Source: Marivita cryptomonadis
GTDB lineage: Bacteria > Pseudomonadota > Alphaproteobacteria > Rhodobacterales > Rhodobacteraceae
DNA: 64,000 nt
Reading direction: 5' to 3'
NCBI RefSeq assembly: GCF_002115725.1
Contig: NZ_JFKD01000002.1
Location: 186,001-250,000 of the forward strand
Notes under the pieces: generated by a model
What the model was told of the DNA's origin: nothing
The model's input: only the letters and a program-made list of their open reading frames with translations
The model's database searches: none
Position numbers and translations under genes: made by a program
Shown: positions 57,531 to 64,000 of the stretch, in pieces
Numbering within the stretch: position 1 is the first letter of the stretch
Layout of the letters: each line of letters starts with the position of its first letter

Positions 57531-59917
57531 ATCGGTTTCGGCAAATTTTTCCCTTCCCTTAAGAGTTGCTCGATGTACTGCTCGGGCCAAGAGAGTCCCA
57601 GTTTGGAATATCCTTCAATGAGCGCAGGCACGTCTATGTCAGTTGCTTCACTTGTCAAAAGCCTCAGTTCCAACTGCGAAAGCTGCCAATGTAATGCTTC
57701 AAGTGGGTGACGCCTGCCCTCATCTGAAAAGAATGGCTGCAGCTGGCCGAGACTCTGCGTTGCTGCTCTGATGTCACCTGCCATCATTTCCGCGTCTGCT
57801 TTTCCGAGAGCAGACCACAGCAGTGAGTCAACGTTGCCCAATGCTAGTGCGCGGTCGATTGCATTTTCGTACGCCTTCACGGCTTTTTTGAACTCACCCG
57901 TATGGCGACGAGCCTCGCCGACGGCTAGGTAAGCGTTGCCGACGTCGCGCAGAACGCCGCTTCGCTCTGCAAAACGAAGTGCGTTCTTGGCCGCGCGGAC
58001 AGACCTATTTGGACGAAAGATCGCATAAGTTCGTGCCAAACTCCTCCAGACTCTCGATGCCACGCGATCATTCAAATCGATTCTTTTACTGGTTTTCTTC
58101 AATTCTTTGGCGGTTGACGTTGCGTTTGGCGCATCCCCCAGATCACGGTATATCGTGTTCAGGATGCGCAGAGTTTCAATATACTCGACTGGAGCGTCTT
58201 TTGGCAGGAGCTTCAAAACTTGAGCCGCGATGGTTTGAGCTTCCGAGTAACGGTTTAACCGTAACAACGCTTTCAGCCGTACTTGGTTTGATTTGAGAAC
58301 CAGCTCTTTCGCTGAGATACTCGCATCTGCTTGGTCAACAAATTCGATGGCTGCAGGGTACTTTCCAACTCCAATCATGGCTTTGGCGCGATTCAATAAA
58401 AAATCTGAACCCTCTTCGCTAACCATCTCGCCCGCACGACTTTCCGCAATTATTTCATATGCTTGGCCCGCAGCTTCCGGACTGTATTCCAGCAATTTCG
58501 CTGCAACAGCTTCACCTTCGTCTCGAACCTGCGCAAGTTGTCCAGCATCGGCACGAAGCCGTAGGAGTTCAGCCTCTCGCGAAGCAACGTCTACGTCAAG
58601 AGCCTCTACCTGATTCAGAATCTGCTGCGCCACATCCCGCTGGAGACCCTGCCCTAGAATACTCGAAACTTGTTGACGAACTTCATCATGCGGCCGCAAC
58701 CGTTGATCGATTCCGGCCTCAAGAAAACGAGCAGTCCTAAGCTCGTTGTGCACTGCCACAACGTTGAAATCGGGAATTCCGTTGCCCAAAGCTGAAGCCA
58801 CTGCCGAAATGTCGAAGAGACCTGAAGGTATCACGCAAAGCCTCGAGAGGTAGGCTTGGGCTTGCGGCGACAGACTGTTGAACCGTGCCTGATAGGTGGG
58901 AGCCAACGTTCTTCCAAGTGCAAGCGTGACTTGATCGAGTTCTGTCCCCGACAGCCAGTCACTTAAGTATAGAGGCCTGCCCTGCGTGACTTCAATAGCC
59001 TTGTCAATTTCATGATCACCTCGGTCAGCAGGATTAAACTCCTTCATCCAAGCAAGTACGCCGTCTCTGTCTAGGCCTCGTAGTTCTAAGGCCTCGCCAC
59101 CACGGTATACCAAAAGCTCTGAGATTTTTGAGAAAACCTGGGGCCCTTCTGTACGTTCGGTGTTCACAGCCAGTGAAATACACCAATTGTCTGGAAGGTC
59201 AGCGACTAATGCCAGTGTAGTGTCGACTACCGAAGAAGATGCATTTTCCAAGCCGTCGACTACTATAGAGCCACTTTGCCCGTTGTCCGCGATGGTTTGC
59301 AACAACTCCCTGAATGCGAGAACTAAATCGTCTTTTCCGGCCTCGCTTAAGGCTTGAGCTTGTGCGTCGGTGGATGCCGCGTCATCAGTTTCCGCGAGTA
59401 TCGCCGCAATCTCTTTAACCGTTCCTTCTGCGTTGGAGAGTTTTGCCTTCGCTACATCGCCCAACAAGGCCATTCCCAATCTGTAGGCATTCTTGACCGG
59501 GCGCTTGGCCAACTCTGAAAAGTACTGGTTCAGGGTTGCTACCTGAACTGAATCGCTGGACGCAATCTGCGTTGAAAGCACCTGGACGACTTCGGCGGGA
59601 CTTTGCGCGGGCGAGGTGATCTCCAAAGTAAGCAGGACGTCTTTTTCACTGCGAAGTCGATCCTGCGTTTCCGCCAAGGCACTAGTCTTTCCAACGCCGG
59701 AGATGCCACCCAGAAGAATTTTTCGCTTCTCGGGGGCAAGCAGTGTCTCGCGAATTGACGCGAGCTCGGTTTCTCGGCCAAAAACACCGAGACGCTCTTC
59801 ATCCTTTGGTGGAAGCGAGGGAACAGTCAATGTGAACTCGAAAGTTGTGTCTTGGTCGCGCCAATGCCTAATCTGTTGGCAGCGTGTTGCAAGGGAGTCA
59901 CCTATTGCTATCTTCAA
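57527..59917 (-). CDS. STAND-like NTPase with C-terminal TPR repeats
   Basis: A 796-residue protein. An N-terminal stretch of about 40 residues leads into VFGRETELASIRETLL, Walker A GGISGVGKTS (residues 70-79) and Walker B IVVDGLENA (218-226). A winged-helix-like region covers about 340-440, and about six TPR-like hairpins run from 505 to 780 (for example GEFKKAVKAYENAIDRALALG). This is the switch-plus-sensor layout of STAND proteins used in signalling and phage sensing. No effector domain is fused, so a neighbour may act. The start is TTG; a second TTG at 59830 also keeps the NTPase. Confidence 0.8.
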   Translation of the reverse strand: MKIAIGDSLATRCQQIRHWRDQDTTFEFTLTVPSLPPKDEERLGVFGRETELASIRETLLAPEKRKILLGGISGVGKTSALAETQDRLRSEKDVLLTLEITSPAQSPAEVVQVLSTQIASSDSVQVATLNQYFSELAKRPVKNAYRLGMALLGDVAKAKLSNAEGTVKEIAAILAETDDAASTDAQAQALSEAGKDDLVLAFRELLQTIADNGQSGSIVVDGLENASSSVVDTTLALVADLPDNWCISLAVNTERTEGPQVFSKISELLVYRGGEALELRGLDRDGVLAWMKEFNPADRGDHEIDKAIEVTQGRPLYLSDWLSGTELDQVTLALGRTLAPTYQARFNSLSPQAQAYLSRLCVIPSGLFDISAVASALGNGIPDFNVVAVHNELRTARFLEAGIDQRLRPHDEVRQQVSSILGQGLQRDVAQQILNQVEALDVDVASREAELLRLRADAGQLAQVRDEGEAVAAKLLEYSPEAAGQAYEIIAESRAGEMVSEEGSDFLLNRAKAMIGVGKYPAAIEFVDQADASISAKELVLKSNQVRLKALLRLNRYSEAQTIAAQVLKLLPKDAPVEYIETLRILNTIYRDLGDAPNATSTAKELKKTSKRIDLNDRVASRVWRSLARTYAIFRPNRSVRAAKNALRFAERSGVLRDVGNAYLAVGEARRHTGEFKKAVKAYENAIDRALALGNVDSLLWSALGKADAEMMAGDIRAATQSLGQLQPFFSDEGRRHPLEALHWQLSQLELRLLTSEATDIDVPALIEGYSKLGLSWPEQYIEQLLREGKNLPKPI

Positions 59918-60474
59918 GTATTGAACTTACCACTGAGCATGGTGCTCTGCTAGTCCAGCATTTCTGGTGTCAGGACGGTGAGTGCCTTATCGCTTCTAAC
60001 CCCAAAGTGGAGACGAGCCCACCGTTCGTACGGATCCACTCCTCATGCGTGTTCAGTGAGAGCTTGGGTTCTATGGATTGCGACTGTTCGTTGCAGCTTT
60101 CCAGAGCGCTCGAAAAAATCTGCAAAGAAGGGGGCTACGTTCTGTACCGCTTTGAGGAAGGCCGCGGGACCGGTCTGAAAAACAAAATCGAGGCAATCAG
60201 AGTTCAACAACGAGATGGCGTGGACACTAGAACTGCTTTTGAGGCGCTTGGGTTTCAGCCAGATCCTCGCACCTATTCCGTCGCAATCAAAGCGCTGGAA
60301 GCTATTGGGATCGGCCAAGAAGTCCTCCTGAACACCAACAATCCCAATAAGATAGCGGCTCTCGATAAGGCAGGCTTTGTCGTCAAAAGGGTCAACCTAG
60401 GAATCGAGAGAGACCGCAGAGTGCAAGCATACTTTGATCAGAAAAAAGCATGTTTGGGCCACATGGATGACTAG
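59905..60474 (+). CDS. GTP cyclohydrolase II (RibA)-family protein
   Basis: A protein of about 190 residues aligning along its length with E. coli RibA. The zinc ligands are kept in RIHSSC and DCDCSLQL, the catalytic region in YRFEEGRGTGLKNKI, and GVDTRTAFEALGF and LNTNNPNKIAAL match the GTP-binding blocks. RibA opens the imidazole ring of GTP. I chose TTG at 59905 because AGGGAG precedes it by seven bases; a GTG at 59884 is the other option. No riboflavin gene is near. It overlaps the following gene by eight bases. Confidence 0.85.
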   Translation: MLSSSIELTTEHGALLVQHFWCQDGECLIASNPKVETSPPFVRIHSSCVFSESLGSMDCDCSLQLSRALEKICKEGGYVLYRFEEGRGTGLKNKIEAIRVQQRDGVDTRTAFEALGFQPDPRTYSVAIKALEAIGIGQEVLLNTNNPNKIAALDKAGFVVKRVNLGIERDRRVQAYFDQKKACLGHMDD

Positions 60475-61426
60475 ACCTGTAGAGGAAAGCTTGGCTGGTG
60501 AGCCGTTTTCTGTGAAGCCTATGGCATGCTTCCAAGCGGCTCAAATTCTGAAGCGATACCAAGCTCCTACTGAGGAACACCCTTGGTCCTTGTTACCCTT
60601 GCCAATCCAGCTGTCTTTCAAGATCGCATTCGTGTCAGTCTGTCACGCGTTCAATTGGGATTTTTTGCAAGGCCGAATGGCCGATGAGCTTCTGAAAAAG
60701 CCTGAAAAAATCATAGAGCGTTTGGCGCATCTCTCCGCCAAGGAGTTTGCAGGCTGGTTGATGGAATATCCAAAACAAGAGCGCGTGCGAGCGATTGAAA
60801 GAACCAAATTGCTTCGCAACGTGGGAAAAGTGATCCAAGAAAAATGGAACGGTGATGCAGGGCAGATTCTCTCGGATTGCAATGGCCAACTCACAGGCAA
60901 TCAGGGTTTCTTAGCTCTTCTCGACGAGTTTGAAGCCTTTTCAGCTGACCCGCTAAGAAAGAAGAGCCAAGTACTAGCGCACGATCTCCTTCGGGAAGGC
61001 GCGATCGACTTCATTGACAAAGAAAAAATCGCCCCTGCAATCGACTACCACATCATCCGTTCGTACCTCAGGACAGGAAGAGTAGTACCTAAAGACACCT
61101 CGCTGAACCCTTATCTTTCTGGACATCCGAACCCCAGGCCTAGGTTGGTGACCAAGCTGCGGGAAACAGTAGCCCAGGCGGCTGAACTTACCGCGTTTTA
61201 TGCAGGAATCTCGGTGCCTGACCTGAACTATGTTGAATGGCAAATTGGGCGTGCAATTTGCACCGCCAAGAACCCCAGCTGTACGCATGTTGAGCGGGGC
61301 AATATGCCAAACGACGTTGCCAATCTGGTCGAGTTGGCGTGTCCATATTCCAGCTTTTGTGAAGCGCACTTGATTGATGAATACCAAATGTACCAAGAGC
61401 CAGTTTTCGACAAAGGATTCTACTAG
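60467..61426 (+). CDS. Putative HhH-GPD/iron-sulfur glycosylase-like protein
   Basis: A 319-residue protein without a family I can name. Its C-terminal half resembles base-excision glycosylases: ADPLRKKSQVLAHDLL (candidate Lys165/166) leads to KIAPAIDYHIIRSYLRTGRV, aligning with the EndoIII segment around its catalytic Asp (here Asp193). Four cysteines follow as C265-x6-C272-x19-C292-x5-C298, like the EndoIII iron-sulfur loop (C-x6-C-x2-C-x5-C) with a longer middle. The N-terminal half is helical and unassigned. It is coupled to the RibA-like gene. Confidence 0.55.
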   Translation: MTRPVEESLAGEPFSVKPMACFQAAQILKRYQAPTEEHPWSLLPLPIQLSFKIAFVSVCHAFNWDFLQGRMADELLKKPEKIIERLAHLSAKEFAGWLMEYPKQERVRAIERTKLLRNVGKVIQEKWNGDAGQILSDCNGQLTGNQGFLALLDEFEAFSADPLRKKSQVLAHDLLREGAIDFIDKEKIAPAIDYHIIRSYLRTGRVVPKDTSLNPYLSGHPNPRPRLVTKLRETVAQAAELTAFYAGISVPDLNYVEWQIGRAICTAKNPSCTHVERGNMPNDVANLVELACPYSSFCEAHLIDEYQMYQEPVFDKGFY

Positions 61427-61430
61427 GCGA

Positions 61431-62744
61431 CTAAGTGTATGAAAATTCTACAACATATTCAAAAAGCGTCTTATCGTTTGCGTACTTGGACTGTTTAGGG
61501 CTCATCCGTCCCATATGACCTTTGACAGTTTCACGGCGAGCAATTTGGCAACGAAACCCCTGCGCCAGAAGCGATTCGACAACGATCTGGTGCGTTAATA
61601 CGCGCAGTTCCTTGTAAAAGGAATCTTGGATCACTATCGCTCCCCGCCCAGTGGGCTTGATCACCCTTCTGAGTTCCGCTGACACCTCGTAAGTTGAGCG
61701 GATGTAATCTACGTAGTTCCAATAGTAATAGCTCTTCGAAGCCTTGCTAGGGTGGTTCCAGATTTCGTTTAGAAGAGACTTGCAGTAATCTCCGATAGGA
61801 TAAGGTGACACGTCCTTGCCAACAATTTTAGTTGTGCCAATCAATTCCTTTCTTGTAGTTTCAGCGTCGATTCCGGAAAGATCGCATAGAAGCATGTTCG
61901 CCGGGTAGTTGCTGACGAAATAGTCCAACCGGTTCAGGTACGGCGGTGAGAAGATAGCGATGTCGATCGAATCTGTCTCAATCGGCATGGATCGCGCGTC
62001 AGCTAGTCGGACTTGAGGAGTGGGCGCATCTTGGCGAAAGTTTAACGAGCGGAGCATCTCAGCAATGGTTTTCGTCAAAATTTCAAGCTTTGTGTCGCTA
62101 TAAGGCTCCCCTTCCAAGAGCTTTCGAATCCATACAGGGTTCGAGCCCTTAGTCACTTTGGCCGACTTGTTTGCTGCAATGATGGCGCAAAGGAGCACAT
62201 AAGTACTGTCATCCAGTTGTGGTTCGGTTGTGCTAAAGATGTTTCGAAGCCAATTGGTTTGTGGATCGACCACTTCCTGTGGAAGCAACGAGGAAATCAG
62301 AGCCAAGTCGGGCTCGTTGAATAACGAGGCCGTCTCTGAAGAGAATGCGTTCAAGCTTGGGTTCGGGTTCCTAGAAGCAAGAAGACCGTCAAAGATTTTT
62401 TTCTGAGGTGCAGTAGTAAACCTCAACTTGGCCAACGCCACAGAAAAAGGGCTAAGTTCAATGCCGATTGATGGCATTCCAAGTTCGTTTGCTGCGCTGA
62501 GTGTGGTTCCCGCGCCGAAATATGGGTCCAGAACAATTTCACTTCGCTTTGTCGCCAATATGTTCAGCGCATCAAGTGCGAATGAACGCGAGAACGAAGC
62601 GTACACCGAAACGAAGTGTCCGAACAAATTCTTGTCATGAATACTTGGCTTGGGCGAGTGCACTCTCTCCCAAGCATGGTGCCTTTCATTTGACTTCACC
62701 GATTGGAACAAATCGGTAGGAATGTTTTTATCTCGTTCCCACAA
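61431..62744 (-). CDS. Solitary DNA methyltransferase (SPPY type, N4-cytosine or N6-adenine)
   Basis: A 437-residue amino-methyltransferase. The SAM motif is VLDPYFGAGTTLSAANELG (residues 71-89) with the acidic GIELSPFS after it, and the catalytic motif is FSPPYLNRLDYF (265-276). Motif I precedes motif IV with a long insert (about 110-240) that may hold target recognition. SPPY is commonest in N4-cytosine enzymes. There is no restriction enzyme beside it. It starts at TTG with GAGG upstream and converges on the HhH-type gene, four bases apart. Confidence 0.88.
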   Translation of the reverse strand: MWERDKNIPTDLFQSVKSNERHHAWERVHSPKPSIHDKNLFGHFVSVYASFSRSFALDALNILATKRSEIVLDPYFGAGTTLSAANELGMPSIGIELSPFSVALAKLRFTTAPQKKIFDGLLASRNPNPSLNAFSSETASLFNEPDLALISSLLPQEVVDPQTNWLRNIFSTTEPQLDDSTYVLLCAIIAANKSAKVTKGSNPVWIRKLLEGEPYSDTKLEILTKTIAEMLRSLNFRQDAPTPQVRLADARSMPIETDSIDIAIFSPPYLNRLDYFVSNYPANMLLCDLSGIDAETTRKELIGTTKIVGKDVSPYPIGDYCKSLLNEIWNHPSKASKSYYYWNYVDYIRSTYEVSAELRRVIKPTGRGAIVIQDSFYKELRVLTHQIVVESLLAQGFRCQIARRETVKGHMGRMSPKQSKYANDKTLFEYVVEFSYT

Positions 62745-62891
62745 TTCGGTGGTAACCTCTTAGGTTGTTGTGCAGGTGTCAGCGATGAGCGAGGCGGGTG
62801 CCCAAATCGCTTACTAGGTCCTAGTTCATCCGCGCCGGTTTGTTAACCAGTTCGTTTCAAAGGCGCCTCAGGCCGGACGTCGGGTTTATTG
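62745..62891. other. Intergenic stretch between AT-rich cargo and HTH/Fic pair
   Basis: These 147 bases hold the methyltransferase leader and no recognisable frame. GC content rises again here, which may mark a junction between separately acquired blocks. I saw no direct repeat of the tRNA end. Confidence 0.5.
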
Positions 62892-63497
62892 TCATTTCGC
62901 AGTTTCCTCTAGAAGGGCAACCAACGGCCCAAACGCGAACCGATCGGCCGCCCGCAGCGCCGCGATGTAGCGAGCCCGATGGTCGCTATCATCCGTCAAG
63001 GTACTGCCACCTGACCAGTCGATGAAGATATCCGGTTCAATCGCGGCGAGGTAGGCATCCGCCATAATCCGCGCCCAGCGTCCGTTGCCGTTGGCAAAGG
63101 GATGTACCCAGACCAGCTTGTGGTGGAAGCGTGCAGTTGCTTCCAGCGGGTCATAGGTGCCGTTGTCGCGCCAGTAGCGGGCATCGTCGAGGCAGGTGCG
63201 CATTTCGGTCGAGATGTACCAGACCGGCACGCCGATGTTCTTCTCTGTCAAACGATAGACACCCGCCCAATCCCAGACCTGGCCGAACAACCGCTTGTGG
63301 ACCTCGCGGGCGGCATCGTCGGTCAGGATGTCGAAAGACCTGGGCCGCCGGTCCAGCCAGGTCAGCCCCTCGATGATGTTTTCACCCTCCAGCTCGTTCA
63401 GCTCGCCGCGCGTTGTGATGTGCTTGGCCTTGAGGCCAAGCAGCTCGTCAGGTGTGAGTGGGGTCGCGCCGGTAGGCTCGTGCAGCTCTAAGGTCAT
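62892..63497 (-). CDS. Fic domain protein, mobile mystery protein B
   Basis: A 201-residue Fic protein with the complete active motif HPFANGNGRWAR near residue 132, so AMP transfer is chemically possible. The N-terminus (TPLTPDELLGLKAKHITTRGELNELEGENI) matches the mobile mystery protein B family. It overlaps the upstream HTH gene by four bases. The pair behaves like a toxin-antitoxin-type module of mobile elements, though the antitoxin role of protein A is inferred. Confidence 0.88.
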   Translation of the reverse strand: MTLELHEPTGATPLTPDELLGLKAKHITTRGELNELEGENIIEGLTWLDRRPRSFDILTDDAAREVHKRLFGQVWDWAGVYRLTEKNIGVPVWYISTEMRTCLDDARYWRDNGTYDPLEATARFHHKLVWVHPFANGNGRWARIMADAYLAAIEPDIFIDWSGGSTLTDDSDHRARYIAALRAADRFAFGPLVALLEETAK

Positions 63498-63955
63498 TTC
63501 CAGAAATCCCTCGGCATCTCGCGGGCAATTTCGCTCGCGAGTTCCTCGATCATCTCTTCCTGGCTGCGCAGGCCTTCGGTCTGCTCTTCCAAAGCCATGT
63601 GCGCGCGGGTGCGCTGGATGATGCGTCTGGCCTTCTTGCGAGCTTGCGCCATGATGATTTCCTCAACCGGGCCCTTGTTCGGGACGATCCCGTAAACCAA
63701 CTTGCCGCCCATGGCCTCAGCCATCTTGTCGAGCTGGTTTAGAGAAATCGTCCCGGCCTGCTCGTTCTGGATTGAGCTGTAGATGCTGTTCCTGGACACA
63801 CCCAACCGCTCGGCTAGAGCCGGTGCACTCATGCCGATGGCTTCCTGGAAAGTCGCAATCCAGCCTCCAAGTGGCTTGGCGAGGGCTTGAGCCACCTGCC
63901 TGGCCTGATTGATCTTGCCTTCTGCTTGCCGTTGTTTTGCACGTGAAACGGACAT
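63494..63955 (-). CDS. HTH protein, mobile mystery protein A
   Basis: A 153-residue protein with an XRE-type HTH (IGMSAPALAERLGVSRNSIYSSIQNEQAGTISLNQLDKMAEAMGGKLVY) in the mobile mystery protein A context. The C-terminal helical part ends SEIAREMPRDFWK. The start was set at MSVSRAKQR. It precedes the Fic gene with an ATGA overlap and has a palindrome ahead of it that it may bind. Confidence 0.87.
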   Translation of the reverse strand: MSVSRAKQRQAEGKINQARQVAQALAKPLGGWIATFQEAIGMSAPALAERLGVSRNSIYSSIQNEQAGTISLNQLDKMAEAMGGKLVYGIVPNKGPVEEIIMAQARKKARRIIQRTRAHMALEEQTEGLRSQEEMIEELASEIAREMPRDFWK

Positions 63956-63981
63956 CTGCCAACCTTTGGTTTTGCACATCA

Positions 63982-63998
63982 GACATTATTGTAATGTC
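63982..63998. promoter_or_regulatory. Palindrome upstream of mobile mystery protein A
   Basis: GACATTA-TTG-TAATGTC, perfect seven-base arms. On the minus strand it overlaps TTGACA, a -35-like hexamer, 40 bases before the HTH gene. This fits an autoregulatory operator covering the promoter; the element touches the window end. Confidence 0.7.
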
Positions 63999-64000
63999 AA

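Larger units (their letters stand above)
54394..64000. mobile_element. tRNA-Lys-integrated genomic island (left part; right end outside window)
   Basis: The region starts at the tRNA and its adjacent integrase. It then carries excisionase-like, repressor, phage dNMP-kinase, NTPase, DNA-methyltransferase and HTH/Fic genes, with no core gene to the window end. From about 56.9 to 62.8 kb the sequence is plainly poorer in GC than the flanks and uses codons such as TTA, ATA and AGA. I found no second copy of the tRNA 3' end, so attR must lie beyond 64000. Confidence 0.85.

Noticed and set aside
54470..64000. Right attachment site of the island
   Set aside because: I scanned for the tRNA T-arm and acceptor sequence in both orientations and found no second copy, so none is reported.

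Overview
The window reads as chromosome of an alphaproteobacterium of the family Rhodobacteraceae (roseobacter group). Supporting signs are the GC-rich composition, GcrA, DUF1150 beside an Hsp20, phosphatidylcholine synthase, a Hint-domain protein, a CIRCE-controlled groESL, a fused sulfate adenylyltransferase/APS kinase, and many compact operons joined by ATGA overlaps. The genus cannot be fixed from sequence alone.

Region 1-31 kb is mostly housekeeping: GNAT enzymes and ffh; azoR divergent from a LysR regulator; EamA exporters; a TraB/GumN protein; a vWA protein with six C-terminal repeats; a NitT/TauT-type ABC importer; groES-groEL; a secreted hydrolase and a lone PhnM-like hydrolase; purE-purK; Hsp20-DUF1150; an M23 peptidase; sat/cysC; trxB divergent from an Lrp regulator; and the lgt-midA-pgeF operon with ubiK.

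Region 29-37 kb is a metabolic and uptake locus. An aldo/keto reductase fused to RidA is divergent from an operon of a TIGR04076-like protein, a second aldo/keto reductase and a complete branched-chain-amide-type ABC importer (livG-F-H-M-K order). Region 37-54 kb returns to core genes: YbjN, proC, csaA, a 2-hydroxyacid dehydrogenase, a KASIII-like enzyme, a PRC-barrel protein, tdk, dgkA, a nitrilase with a creatinase-like M24 protein, rimO, gcrA, pcs, mtaB and dapF. A well-supported three-way-junction RNA fold lies just upstream of tdk.

From 54.4 kb to the end of the window there is an accessory island at tRNA-Lys(TTT). A tyrosine integrase ends five bases past the tRNA, followed by an excisionase-like protein, a divergent XRE repressor with a long operator-like inverted repeat, a small membrane protein and a phage-type dNMP kinase. 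Next comes a visibly more AT-rich cargo: a STAND-like NTPase with TPR repeats, head-to-head with a GTP cyclohydrolase II paralogue and a HhH/iron-sulfur glycosylase-like protein, converging on a solitary SPPY-type DNA methyltransferase. A mobile-mystery-protein A/B (HTH/Fic) pair closes the window. The four-gene cargo (57527-62744) matches no defence or modification system I recognise and is the best candidate for something undescribed. The far end of the island is not in the window.
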